DNA from: an uncultured Clostridia bacterium | Lineage (GTDB): Bacteria; Bacillota; Clostridia; Oscillospirales; CAG-272 | Length of the DNA stretch: 42,707 bases | Direction of reading: 5' to 3' | NCBI GenBank assembly: GCA_904501865.1 | Contig: CAJGCF010000005.1 | Coordinates: 1 to 42,707 of the forward strand | Part shown: in pieces, positions 8,236 to 16,453 of the stretch | Position numbering within the stretch: position 1 is the stretch's first letter | Layout: each line of letters starts with the position of its first letter | Position numbers and translations under genes: made by a program | The notes under the pieces: generated by a model | Told to the model about the DNA's origin: nothing | Databases searched by the model: none | Seen by the model: the letters and a program-made list of their open reading frames with translations, nothing else

Positions 8236-8994
8236 TCAATATTCTACTCTGTTCAAGTACAGACCCTCGGGCGGTGCGGTCATTCCCGCACGCTCTCTGC
8301 TTTTTGATGAAATTATATCCTCTATATCACACGGCGATATCTTGCCCTGCGCTACCGAGACGAGTGTTCCCGTCATTATTCTTACCATGTTGTAGAGAAA
8401 TCCGTCTGCCGCAACACGAAAAGTTATGACGTCGCCGTCCCTTTTAACGTCCGAGTAAAAAATCTCTCTTACGGTAGACTCAACAGACGAGCCCTGCGCC
8501 ATAAACGCAGAAAAATCCTTCTTTCCTACGTATTTTGAGGCGGCGAGTCTCATATTCTCAAGGTTTGCCTCACTTATCCTTTGCGGCACGTGCCACACAC
8601 GTCCGTCAAGGAAAGGGTCTCTGACGGCTCCGTTATATATACGGTACACATATTCCTTGTATTTCACGTCGTATCTCGGGTGGAAATTCTCATTCACCCA
8701 CTCGGCACAATAGACCGAGACATCCTCAGGCAAATGCGCGGTAATGGCGCGGGGCAATCGTGCGACGTCTATGTCAGTTTCAAGAAAACTCTCGCCCTTT
8801 TTAGTCACGGTGAGGCAAAACATATTAGCGTGGACGCCGCTGTCGGTACGGCTACAACCCGTTACGTCACAGTCATATCCGAAAAGCTCCTTGGCGGCTC
8901 TGTTGAGCTCTCCCTGAACCGTTCTTTTATCTCTCTGTACCTGATATCCACAAAAGTGGGTACCAAGATAGGATGCTTTCAATAATATCTTCAT
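8236..8994 (-). CDS. truA: tRNA pseudouridine(38-40) synthase TruA
   Basis: Isomerises uridines 38, 39 and 40 in the anticodon arm of tRNAs. The catalytic aspartate is D51 in the motif GCSRTDSGVHA. Other family features seen are the opening KASYLGTHFCGYQ with the RTVQGEL segment, FHPRYDVKYKEYVYRI in the middle, and FLYNMVRIMTGTLV near the C-terminus. The length of 252 residues is normal. The ATG follows a GGGGTG site by five bases, and ecfT ends 17 bases upstream. The ecfA1-ecfA2-ecfT-truA order is the standard arrangement in Firmicutes, which supports all four calls. Confidence 0.96.
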   Translation of the reverse strand: MKILLKASYLGTHFCGYQVQRDKRTVQGELNRAAKELFGYDCDVTGCSRTDSGVHANMFCLTVTKKGESFLETDIDVARLPRAITAHLPEDVSVYCAEWVNENFHPRYDVKYKEYVYRIYNGAVRDPFLDGRVWHVPQRISEANLENMRLAASKYVGKKDFSAFMAQGSSVESTVREIFYSDVKRDGDVITFRVAADGFLYNMVRIMTGTLVSVAQGKISPCDIEDIISSKSRERAGMTAPPEGLYLNRVEY

Positions 8995-9010
8995 ATCAAC
9001 ACCCCGGCTC

Positions 9011-9835
9011 TCACATTGAATATCCCGGCGCGTAAATATTTATGACCACGATTCCCGCGACAAACAGAGCCATACATACAAATGCAACTACGTCCCGATA
9101 CGTGCACCTCAGCACAGTAAGCCTAGTGCGTCCCTTTCCCCCTCGGTAGCAACGGCAAGTCATCGCCGTGGCAAGTTCGCCTGCGCGACGAAATGCCGAT
9201 ATGAAAAGTGGGATAAGAATAGGTATGAGCGCACGCGCTCTTTTAATTATCGAGCCACTTGCAAAATCCGCACCTCTTGCCTTCTGCGCCGCCATTATTT
9301 TCTGCGTTTCCTCAACTATCGTGGGGATAAAGCGCAAGGCTATGGTCATCATCATAGCAAATTCGTGTACGGGCACACGCAAAAGCTTCAAGGGTGAGAG
9401 CAGCTGCTCTATCGCGTCGGTCAGCTGTATAGGAGTTGTGGTGTAGGTCAGAAAAATGCTGGTTCCGATTATCATAGACACTATCCTTACAACAATGAAC
9501 ACCGCGTTATAAAGTCCGTTTTCATATATGTTGATAAATCTCCACGAGAACACAAGCTGTTCTTCTGTGCCGCGACTCCAGAAAATATTGAGTATCGCGG
9601 TAAATACCATTATGAAGATTATCGCCTTTATCGACCGAAGCACCACCTTGAGCGGTATGCGGCTCATAATCACCAGCGCCAATGACGACAAAAGCAGGAG
9701 AGCGAAGCTGAATACGTTATGGCACAAAAAGCTTGCTACTATATACGCTATACCTATTAATATCTTTACTCTCGGGTCGAGACGGTGTATTGCCGAATTC
9801 GACGGATAATACTGTCCAAGTGCTATACTGTTCAT
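9011..9835 (-). CDS. ecfT: ECF transporter transmembrane coupling protein EcfT
   Basis: Membrane scaffold of the energy-coupling factor module; it links the two ATPases to interchangeable vitamin- or metal-binding S-components. Of 274 residues, the N-terminal half carries membrane segments at about 27-65, 68-86 and 105-130, with a last helix at 248-268. The two coupling-helix motifs that dock on the ATPases are visible: KARGADF near residue 185 and CRCYRGGKGRT near 225. The ATG overlaps the ecfA2 stop by four bases, showing translational coupling. No S-component gene is in the window, so this is a group II (shared) ECF module. Confidence 0.95.
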   Translation of the reverse strand: MNSIALGQYYPSNSAIHRLDPRVKILIGIAYIVASFLCHNVFSFALLLLSSLALVIMSRIPLKVVLRSIKAIIFIMVFTAILNIFWSRGTEEQLVFSWRFINIYENGLYNAVFIVVRIVSMIIGTSIFLTYTTTPIQLTDAIEQLLSPLKLLRVPVHEFAMMMTIALRFIPTIVEETQKIMAAQKARGADFASGSIIKRARALIPILIPLFISAFRRAGELATAMTCRCYRGGKGRTRLTVLRCTYRDVVAFVCMALFVAGIVVINIYAPGYSM

Positions 9836-10689
9836 ACCGCACCTCCAAACAGTCGTACAAGAGCTCTCTCGGCATCATCGACGGTATATATATCCTGAGA
9901 TATATCCACTCCTTTATCCTTAAGAAGCATCATAAGTCTTGTCATTTGCGGAACTCCAAGCCCTATCGCCTCGAGCTCGTCTCCTCTTGAAAAGACCTTG
10001 TCACGCTTGCCCGTCATAGCTACCTTGGAGTGAGACATCACGACGATATCCTCACAGTATTTTGCCATATCGTCCATACTGTGACTTACTATAATAACCG
10101 CCGATCCCGATGCCGACGCATATCTTTTTATGGCGTCGAAAATAGAATTTCTGCCAGCGGGGTCAAGTCCTGCGGAGGGCTCGTCAAGCACCAGCACCTC
10201 GGGACGCATAGCCATAACTCCCGCTATCGCCGCGCGGCGCTTTTGTCCTCCCGACAGGTCGAACGGTGATTTTGAGAGCGCGTCAGAGTCAAGTCCGACA
10301 AGAGCCGCAGCCTCGGCAACCCTCTGCTTTATCTCATCCTCTGACAAGCCCATATTGCGAGGACCGTATGCGATATCCTGCCAAACGGTATCCTCAAAAA
10401 GCTGATACTCGGGATACTGCATTACAAGTCCCACTCGATAACGCACCGCGGATATCTTCTTGGGATCTGCCCAGATATCCTCTCCGTCAAGCAATATTCT
10501 GCCCGACGTGGGCTTTACAAGTCCGTTGAACATCTGCACGAGCGTGGATTTTCCAGAGCCCGTATGACCGATTATCCCCGTCACCGTATTCTCTTGTATA
10601 TCAATGCTTACATTATCAAGGGCGGTAACCTCGAAGGGTGTTCCGCTATCATAGACGTAAGACACGTTTTCTATAGTGATCTTTGACAT
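9832..10689 (-). CDS. ecfA2: ECF transporter ATPase EcfA2
   Basis: ATP-binding subunit of the energy-coupling factor transporter, pairing with EcfA1 to power vitamin uptake. Walker A is GHTGSGKST (41-49), the Q-loop is MQYPEYQLFEDTV, the signature is LSGGQKRR and Walker B is VLVLDEPSAGLD. The YPEYQLF Q-loop with its following TVxxD and the location between ecfA1 and ecfT identify it as the second ATPase. Length 285 residues, normal. It begins 39 bases after the ecfA1 stop, and its own stop overlaps the ecfT start. Confidence 0.95.
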   Translation of the reverse strand: MSKITIENVSYVYDSGTPFEVTALDNVSIDIQENTVTGIIGHTGSGKSTLVQMFNGLVKPTSGRILLDGEDIWADPKKISAVRYRVGLVMQYPEYQLFEDTVWQDIAYGPRNMGLSEDEIKQRVAEAAALVGLDSDALSKSPFDLSGGQKRRAAIAGVMAMRPEVLVLDEPSAGLDPAGRNSIFDAIKRYASASGSAVIIVSHSMDDMAKYCEDIVVMSHSKVAMTGKRDKVFSRGDELEAIGLGVPQMTRLMMLLKDKGVDISQDIYTVDDAERALVRLFGGAV

Positions 10690-10728
10690 TTCTATCCTCT
10701 TTGCCGCTTTTACGGCTTAAAATCATTT

Positions 10729-11592
10729 TTATCCCCTAATGAGTGCATTCGCGATTGTCTTTGCACACTGCTCGGGCGTGTTTATATCACCTTCAAGCAG
10801 GATACCTCTCTTGCGCAATCTTATAAGCAGATCGGCGCATTGAGGAAGGTCGAGTCCGCAGGAGCGCAAGACCTCGTCCTGCAAGAATATCTCGGCGGGT
10901 GTGCCGTCAAGCACTATCCGCCCGTCGTCCATTACTATTACTCTGTCGGCTCTGACCGCCTCCTCCATATAGTGAGTTATAGTGATTATGGTCTTGCCCT
11001 CCTCGCGATTGAGCTTTTCCATAGTGTCGACTACCTCTTTGCGACCCATAGGGTCGAGCATAGCCGTGGATTCGTCAAATATTATGCACTCGGGATTCAT
11101 AGCGATAATTCCCGCGATAGCAATTCTCTGCTTCTGTCCGCCTGAAAGTCTGTGCGGCTCGTGACGGGCAAATTCCCGCATACCCACGATGTCGAGGGCG
11201 TTATCGACACGACGGCGTATCTCCTCTCTCGGCAAACCGAGATTCTCGGGTCCGAACGCCACGTCCTCCTCGACTATGGTAGCGACAAGCTGATTATCGG
11301 GGTTCTGGAACACCATTCCTATTTTCTTGCGAAGCTCGTAAACGTCGTCCTCCGTCATATCGGGCGAGGTTATCTCCACCCCGTCTATCTCTATGACACC
11401 GTCAAACTGATCGTAATCGTCTATGACGAGATTGAGCAGCTTTGCGAGCGTTGACTTTCCCGAACCGTTATGTCCGAGAACTGCAACGTACTCTCCCTTC
11501 TCTATATCAAGAGACAGATCCTTGATCACGGCGACGGGATTTTCTTCGTCTGTATATGCAAAATTGAGATCTCTGATCTTTATATAAGACAT
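10729..11592 (-). CDS. ecfA1: ECF transporter ATPase EcfA1
   Basis: First ATPase of the energy-coupling factor module. Walker A is GHNGSGKST (40-48), the Q-loop is VFQNPDNQLVATIVEEDVAFG, split here as VFQNPDNQ then IVEEDVAFG, the signature is LSGGQKQR and Walker B is CIIFDESTAMLD. The NPDNQ Q-loop is typical of EcfA1. The frame stays open upstream to 11646, but the start at 11592 is preferred: a CGGAGG site lies six bases before it, the protein then begins MSYIKIRDLNFAYTD as expected, and the longer form would overlap the methyltransferase gene. The product is 287 residues. Confidence 0.95.
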   Translation of the reverse strand: MSYIKIRDLNFAYTDEENPVAVIKDLSLDIEKGEYVAVLGHNGSGKSTLAKLLNLVIDDYDQFDGVIEIDGVEITSPDMTEDDVYELRKKIGMVFQNPDNQLVATIVEEDVAFGPENLGLPREEIRRRVDNALDIVGMREFARHEPHRLSGGQKQRIAIAGIIAMNPECIIFDESTAMLDPMGRKEVVDTMEKLNREEGKTIITITHYMEEAVRADRVIVMDDGRIVLDGTPAEIFLQDEVLRSCGLDLPQCADLLIRLRKRGILLEGDINTPEQCAKTIANALIRG

Positions 11593-11609
11593 CAAATGCC
11601 TCCGTAAAA

Positions 11610-12482
11610 TTATTTGTCGGCGGTCCAACGTGAGCTTGCTCCGCACGGGAGAGGTGCTCCCGTCTGTGTTACGCGCAAGCCGAGCTCTCCCGACTCTATC
11701 TTGCCGCCGTAGACCGCTCTGACCTTAAGGTCGAGTATATAGCTCATAGTCAGGGGCGACAGTCCCGTGGTGTATGAGTTGATAAGGAAGAACAACGGAT
11801 CGTCCGAGAGCACCTTTGAGACGAGGTCGACAAACTCATTTATGCTGTCCTCAAGCTTCCAGACCTCGCCTCCCGGGCCTCTGCCGTAAGAAGGCGGATC
11901 CATTATGACCGCATCGTATTTATTGCCTCTGCGTATCTCTCGCTCAACGAACTTTTTGCAGTCGTCTACTATGTATCTGATGGGCGCGCTCTCAAGTCCC
12001 GAAAGCGCGGCGTTCTCCTTTGCCATGGCAACCATTCCCTTCGAGGCATCGACGTGCACGACCTGCGCTCCCGCCTTCGCTGCCGCCAAGGTAGCACCAC
12101 CCGTATACGCAAAGAGATTAAGCACCTTGATGGGTCTTCCAGCTTTCCCTATAAGCTCGGAAAACCAATCCCAGTTAGCCGCCTGCTCGGGAAAAAGTCC
12201 TGTGTGCTTAAATCCCATAGGCTTAAGTCTGAATTTGAGCCCCAGATGCTCATAGGATATATCCCAATACTCAGGAGTTTTCTGCTTTATCCAGCCTCCT
12301 CCTCCGTTGCTTGAGCGGCGATATATTCCGTCCGCACGGCTCCAGAGAGAATGTCTCGCGACGTCTCGCCAGATTATCTGCGGGTCGGGACGCACGAGTA
12401 TATATTTTCCCCAACGCTCAAGACGCTCTCCGTCCGAGGCGTCAAGCAATTCATAATCCTTCCAATTTTCACTGCACCACAT
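11610..12482 (-). CDS. Class I SAM-dependent rRNA-type methyltransferase
   Basis: A Rossmann-fold methyltransferase of the RlmI/RlmK-like group (S-adenosylmethionine-dependent methyltransferase, PF10672 type). Motif I is VLNLFAYTGGA (120-130), followed by an acidic VDAS (144-147), a VDDC loop near 172 and the catalytic-type DPPSYG (195-200), which in this family serves transfer to cytosine C5 or guanine N2 of rRNA. The N-terminal 100 residues lack a PUA domain. The substrate is therefore inferred to be rRNA but not proven. The start at 12482 follows a CGGAG site by seven bases; an upstream ATG (12536) in the same frame would overlap ruvC and has no site. The ecfA1 start lies 17 bases downstream of its stop. 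Confidence 0.85.
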   Translation of the reverse strand: MWCSENWKDYELLDASDGERLERWGKYILVRPDPQIIWRDVARHSLWSRADGIYRRSSNGGGGWIKQKTPEYWDISYEHLGLKFRLKPMGFKHTGLFPEQAANWDWFSELIGKAGRPIKVLNLFAYTGGATLAAAKAGAQVVHVDASKGMVAMAKENAALSGLESAPIRYIVDDCKKFVEREIRRGNKYDAVIMDPPSYGRGPGGEVWKLEDSINEFVDLVSKVLSDDPLFFLINSYTTGLSPLTMSYILDLKVRAVYGGKIESGELGLRVTQTGAPLPCGASSRWTADK

Positions 12483-12513
12483 TTTAGTTCTCCGTTTAAG
12501 TGTTTTAAAGTCG

Positions 12514-13011
12514 TTATTTGTTATAGTATTTGGCAATTCTTGAGCATCCGCTGTGCGCGTGACATACAGCTATAGCCAAGGCGTCTGCCGTATCGTCGGG
12601 CTTTGGTGGAGCGTCAAGCCCCAGCAGAGACGTCACCATAACAATGACCTGCTTTTTCTCGGCTCGTCCGTAGCCCACGACTGCCTGCTTTACCTGAAGC
12701 GGCGTATATTCGGCTATCTCAATATTTGCAAACTTGGCGGCAAGCAGGATTATTCCCCTCGCCTCCGCCACTACTATGGCAGTCTTGCCGTTGGTGTTAA
12801 AGAAAAGCTCCTCAACTGCCACCTGGTCGGGCTTATATTTTTCAATAAGCGCTTTCATTCCGAGATATATGCGCTCAAGCCTGTCAACAACGGGCATTCC
12901 CGCGGGCGTCTGTATAGAGCCGTATCCCAAGGTCCTGAATTTTGAGCCCGAATATTCTATAACTCCCCAGCCTACGATAGCGTATCCAGGGTCGATACCG
13001 AGTATTATCAT
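12514..13011 (-). CDS. ruvC: Holliday junction resolvase RuvC
   Basis: Dimeric endonuclease that cuts Holliday junctions handed over by RuvAB. The four acidic catalytic residues can be placed: D7 in LGIDPGYAIVGWG, E68 in VAVEELFF, and D140 and D143 in PDDTADALAIA. Length, 165 residues, matches the family. The ATG has a GGGAGGAAA site. Transcription starts from a perfect TTGACA-17-TATAAT promoter at 13082-13110, and ruvC is the first gene of the long minus-strand operon. ruvAB lie on the other strand about 3.4 kb away rather than directly behind ruvC. Confidence 0.97.
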   Translation of the reverse strand: MIILGIDPGYAIVGWGVIEYSGSKFRTLGYGSIQTPAGMPVVDRLERIYLGMKALIEKYKPDQVAVEELFFNTNGKTAIVVAEARGIILLAAKFANIEIAEYTPLQVKQAVVGYGRAEKKQVIVMVTSLLGLDAPPKPDDTADALAIAVCHAHSGCSRIAKYYNK

Positions 13012-13081
13012 AAATTTCCTCCCAAGGTGGCTTTTTTTTCACATTTTTGTCAAAATGACGACACTACCCCATTATCATATA

Positions 13082-13110
13082 ATTATAACACATTATAGTC
13101 AACATGTCAA
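13082..13110 (-). promoter_or_regulatory. ruvC operon promoter, perfect sigma-A consensus
   Basis: Minus strand: -35 TTGACA (13105-13110) and -10 TATAAT (13082-13087), both perfect, spaced by 17 bases. A second TATAAT-like box (13092-13097) overlaps the spacer. No LexA-type operator is apparent. This is the only convincing promoter found upstream of the ten-gene minus-strand run. Confidence 0.88.
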
Positions 13111-13170
13111 ACACATTTTTATAAATTTTATGAACGTGCGGAAAACTTATAGAAAATTTATACAAACCCG

Positions 13171-13199
13171 TTTACTTTTTCCTGCGCGTATGTTATAAT
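13171..13199 (+). promoter_or_regulatory. Promoter of the DUF951-yfhO-ruvAB run
   Basis: Plus strand: -35 TTTACT (13171-13176), 17-base spacer, -10 TATAAT (13194-13199). It diverges from the ruvC promoter, with about 60 bases between the two -35 boxes. Because its -10 box overlaps the ATG at 13198, that ATG cannot be the translation start of the gene it drives. Confidence 0.75.
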
Positions 13200-13233
13200 G
13201 GTTGTATATTACTTTAACGATGGGGTGAATCGC

Positions 13234-13422
13234 GTGCAAATACTCAAAATAGAGGTTGGCGACCTGCTTGAGCTCAAAAAAATACACCCTTGCGGCGGCA
13301 AGCTTTTCAAGGCTCTGCGAGTAGGCAGTGACGTAAGAATAGTTTGTCAGACCTGCGGACGCGATATGACTCTTGACAGAATAAAGCTTGAAAAAGCCAT
13401 CAAGCGTATATCAAAACCATAA
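13234..13422 (+). CDS. DUF951 family protein
   Basis: A 62-residue protein of the DUF951 family, conserved in Firmicutes and of unknown role; homologues usually lie near DNA-maintenance or translation genes. Key features are the VGDLLELKKIHPCGG segment, a CxxC pair in VCQTCGRDM (so HPCGG plus CxxC could bind a metal), and a basic C-terminus. The start is taken as GTG 13234, which has a GGGGTGA site five bases upstream and gives the usual family length; the upstream ATG at 13198 lies inside the -10 box. yfhO begins 24 bases after the stop. Confidence 0.85.
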   Translation: MQILKIEVGDLLELKKIHPCGGKLFKALRVGSDVRIVCQTCGRDMTLDRIKLEKAIKRISKP

Positions 13423-13446
13423 ATTCACTACTTAAAAGGACAAGAA

Positions 13447-16389
13447 ATGAACAAGAAATCGAACAACAATGCCGCAAGCAAGAGTAAAGACTTGCTTGCT
13501 CCCACAAAAATGAGCTTTAGTAAGAGAATGTCTCTTGCAAAAAAGGAATACGGATATATCGCGATAGCCGCGCTTATCCCCGCAGTGCTTTTCTTTCTGA
13601 TATACCTAGTTAGAGGTCTGTATCCGTTTGGAAATGGCACCGTCCTTGTTCTTGACCTTAACGGTCAGTACGTATATTTCTTCGAGGCTTTGCGAAACAC
13701 AGTGCTTGAAGGCGGAAGTCTTCTCTACTCCTGGTCAAGAGCCCTCGGCGGAGAGTTCCTCGGAATGTACGCTTATTACATCGCAAGTCCCCTTTCATAT
13801 CTGATATGTCTATTCCCTGCCGACAAGGTTCAGGAATTTTTGCTTGTGATGTTTATGATAAAGGCGGCTCTTTGCGGCAGCACCATGGCGTTTTATCTTC
13901 ACAAGCACTCCGTAACCAAGAACAAGCTGACTATAATCACATTCTCTGTGCTCTACGCCATGTCAGCGTACTGTGTGGTTCAACAGAACAACACTATGTG
14001 GATAGACGCGGTTATGTGGCTTCCCTTAGTCGCGTACGGTGTGGAGCAGATAATAAAGCACGGCAAGTACAAGGTATTTGTGACGTTCCTCGCGCTGACC
14101 CTTGCAAGTAACTTTTACATCGGATATATGTGCTGTATATTCGTTTTGCTTTATTTCTTCTTCTACCACTTGGCTTACAAGGAAAACAACGTGAACAATC
14201 CTCGCCTTGAGGAACACCATTTCGGCAAGTCTCTCGTGAGAATGGGATTTTACTCCATACTCGCGATAGGCATCGCGGCAGTCATAGTCCTCGGCGCGTA
14301 TTACTCCCTCCAATTCGGTAAAAACGAATTTACCGATCCGTCATGGGAGATAAAGCTGAGATTCGATTTCTTCGACCTGTTCTTCAAGATGCTCCCCTCC
14401 TCATACGACACGGTAAGGATAGACGGTCTTCCCTTTATTTACTGCGGTCTTTTGACTGTGGTGTTGGCTCCGCTCTTCTTCTGCTCAAAGAAGTTTACAT
14501 TGAGAGAAAAGATAGTCAGCGGCGTGTTCTTGCTTATTTTCGTATTGAGCTTTATGATATCCACCGTGGATCTAGTATGGCACGGCTTCCAAAAGCCCCA
14601 ATGGCTCAATAACCGATACAGCTTTATGTTCTGCTTCTTCCTCATCTTCCTTGCCTTCAGGGCGTTTGAGGTAATAGAGGAATTCAGCGCAAAGAGCCTT
14701 GCGTGCGTCTCCGCATTCATTCTTTTCTTCGTTGTGATTCTTCAGAATTTCAGCGAGGAATACAAGGCAAAGCTCGTGGCGCTCTCATACGGTCCTAACG
14801 AGGAGGACTTCATGGTGCACGATTTCGCTACCATACTCCTGACCGTAGTTTGTCTGATATTCTATATCAGTATCATAGCGGCTATGTCAAAGGCAAAGAA
14901 TAAGCACCTCGTGGCATCCATACTTTTGTGTGTGGTCTCGGTCGAGGTATTCCTCAGCGGTGTATGCAACATCGCAGATCTCGACAAGGACGTAGGATAC
15001 ACCACCTACCAGAAATACAATGAGTTTCAGACGCTCTACCGCCCTGTGACCGAAACGCTCACCGAGGAATACGACACCTCGTTCTATCGCTTTGAAAAGA
15101 CATATCATAGAAAATATAACGACAATATGGCTCTGCAGATCCGCGGGCTTTCCAACTCCACATCGACTCTTAACAAGTCGACCGTCAATTTCCTTAGAAT
15201 GATGGGATACTATTCTCAATCCCACAAGTCACAATATAAAGGCGGTAACGTGGTAAACGATTCTCTGCTCGGACTCAAATATATCATCTCCGAGGACGAC
15301 CTCAGTCACATATACGGTGCCCCTGTGCTTTCCGAGGAGGATTACGCGGAGTATACGGGAATGACCATCGAGGAGCTTCGCGAGGCGACTTTCTCGGATG
15401 AATACAAGGACCTCAGCTCCAACGATATCAACGTGTATCTCAACAAATTTGCGCTCTCTCTCGCGTTCGCGGCAGACGACGCGGTGTTTGACGTCAATAT
15501 GCAAGATCAGAACTCATGGGTAGCCGAGACCGACGAGAGATACAATCCCGAGGGATATACCTCTCCCTTTACCCGAATCAATGCTCTTGTCACCGCCATT
15601 CTCGGCGAGGACGAGACCGTAGAGCTCTTCAAGCCCGCGACACAAAACGGAGAGCCGACTGTGAGCAAGGACGTTTCTGCGACACAGTCCTCTAATCACA
15701 ACAAATACGAGGGAAAGGACGCCAAGATAACCTACTCCTACACAGTTCCCGAGGGTGTGGACATATACGTGTTCTTCCCTTCATATTACACTCGCAAGAT
15801 AAAACTCAAGTCCGACACTATGCCTATATTCGACGGCACGACCTCGCTTGACAAGTGTAACGACAGGATAGTTTATCTCGGTCACACAGAATCCACGGAG
15901 TACAGTCTGACCGTCACAGAATACAACGATAATAACCAATTCTACACAAAGCTTGACGAATCCTTCATCTACTATGTGGATATGGATGTCGTGGAAGATG
16001 TATTCACCCGTCTCCAGCAGAATCAAATGATAATAGATGAGGATTACAAGGAAGACGATATCAGCGGAACTATCACGACCTCAAACGACGATCAGCTCAT
16101 ACTGACTTCTATTCCTTACGACGAGGGCTGGCAGGTCTGGGTTGACGGAAACAAGGTCGAGATAACAGAGGCGGCTGACGCTCTCATATCCTTCCGCATA
16201 GACAACATCGGAGAGCACGAGATAAGATTCAAGTATCGCTCCACGGCGTTCTCGGTTGGAATTATCGTCACTCTCATTTCCCTTGCAGGCTTTATACTCA
16301 TAATCATATTTGAGCAGAGGCTCAAAAAGCTCCGTTTTGTAAAGACCTTCTTCGTAGTGGAGAACAAGAGCGTTGAGAACGGCAAATAA
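13447..16389 (+). CDS. YfhO family membrane protein (GT-C-like)
   Basis: Large polytopic membrane protein of the YfhO family, 980 residues. In Bacillus subtilis and Listeria, YfhO-type proteins act in glycosylation of lipoteichoic acid and resemble GT-C glycosyltransferases that use lipid-linked sugars. A basic cytoplasmic N-terminus (1-35) leads into about a dozen membrane helices (38-520). The first extracytoplasmic loop holds the family's LDLNGQY acidic motif near residue 73 and the GGEFLGMYAYY and ASPLSYL segments. A large extracytoplasmic domain (about 530-930) ends with the conserved PYDEGWQVWVDG strand and one last helix (about 935-957). An AAAGGA site precedes the ATG. It lies between DUF951 and ruvA, an unusual host for a cell-envelope gene. 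Confidence 0.9.
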   Translation: MNKKSNNNAASKSKDLLAPTKMSFSKRMSLAKKEYGYIAIAALIPAVLFFLIYLVRGLYPFGNGTVLVLDLNGQYVYFFEALRNTVLEGGSLLYSWSRALGGEFLGMYAYYIASPLSYLICLFPADKVQEFLLVMFMIKAALCGSTMAFYLHKHSVTKNKLTIITFSVLYAMSAYCVVQQNNTMWIDAVMWLPLVAYGVEQIIKHGKYKVFVTFLALTLASNFYIGYMCCIFVLLYFFFYHLAYKENNVNNPRLEEHHFGKSLVRMGFYSILAIGIAAVIVLGAYYSLQFGKNEFTDPSWEIKLRFDFFDLFFKMLPSSYDTVRIDGLPFIYCGLLTVVLAPLFFCSKKFTLREKIVSGVFLLIFVLSFMISTVDLVWHGFQKPQWLNNRYSFMFCFFLIFLAFRAFEVIEEFSAKSLACVSAFILFFVVILQNFSEEYKAKLVALSYGPNEEDFMVHDFATILLTVVCLIFYISIIAAMSKAKNKHLVASILLCVVSVEVFLSGVCNIADLDKDVGYTTYQKYNEFQTLYRPVTETLTEEYDTSFYRFEKTYHRKYNDNMALQIRGLSNSTSTLNKSTVNFLRMMGYYSQSHKSQYKGGNVVNDSLLGLKYIISEDDLSHIYGAPVLSEEDYAEYTGMTIEELREATFSDEYKDLSSNDINVYLNKFALSLAFAADDAVFDVNMQDQNSWVAETDERYNPEGYTSPFTRINALVTAILGEDETVELFKPATQNGEPTVSKDVSATQSSNHNKYEGKDAKITYSYTVPEGVDIYVFFPSYYTRKIKLKSDTMPIFDGTTSLDKCNDRIVYLGHTESTEYSLTVTEYNDNNQFYTKLDESFIYYVDMDVVEDVFTRLQQNQMIIDEDYKEDDISGTITTSNDDQLILTSIPYDEGWQVWVDGNKVEITEAADALISFRIDNIGEHEIRFKYRSTAFSVGIIVTLISLAGFILIIIFEQRLKKLRFVKTFFVVENKSVENGK

Positions 16390-16411
16390 TAGCCGTCTCT
16401 GAAATCAATGG

Positions 16412-16434
16412 CCGCGCAGAGCTACTCTGCGCGG
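16412..16434 (+). other. GC-rich perfect hairpin between yfhO and ruvA
   Basis: A 10-bp perfect stem (CCGCGCAGAG 16412-16421 with CTCTGCGCGG 16425-16434) with a CTA loop lies between the yfhO stop and the ruvA ribosome-binding site. No T-tract follows on the plus strand, so it is not a normal intrinsic terminator. It could protect or process the mRNA, or set apart ruvAB expression. Confidence 0.6.
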
Positions 16435-16453
16435 TAGGAAAGGCTATCAGACT

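Noticed and set aside
11593..11646. Longer start for ecfA1
   Set aside because: It would overlap the methyltransferase gene and adds residues not seen in the family; the ATG at 11592 has a CGGAGG site.
16412..16434. Hairpin as an intrinsic terminator of yfhO
   Set aside because: No T-run follows on the plus strand, so it is listed as a stem-loop of unknown role.
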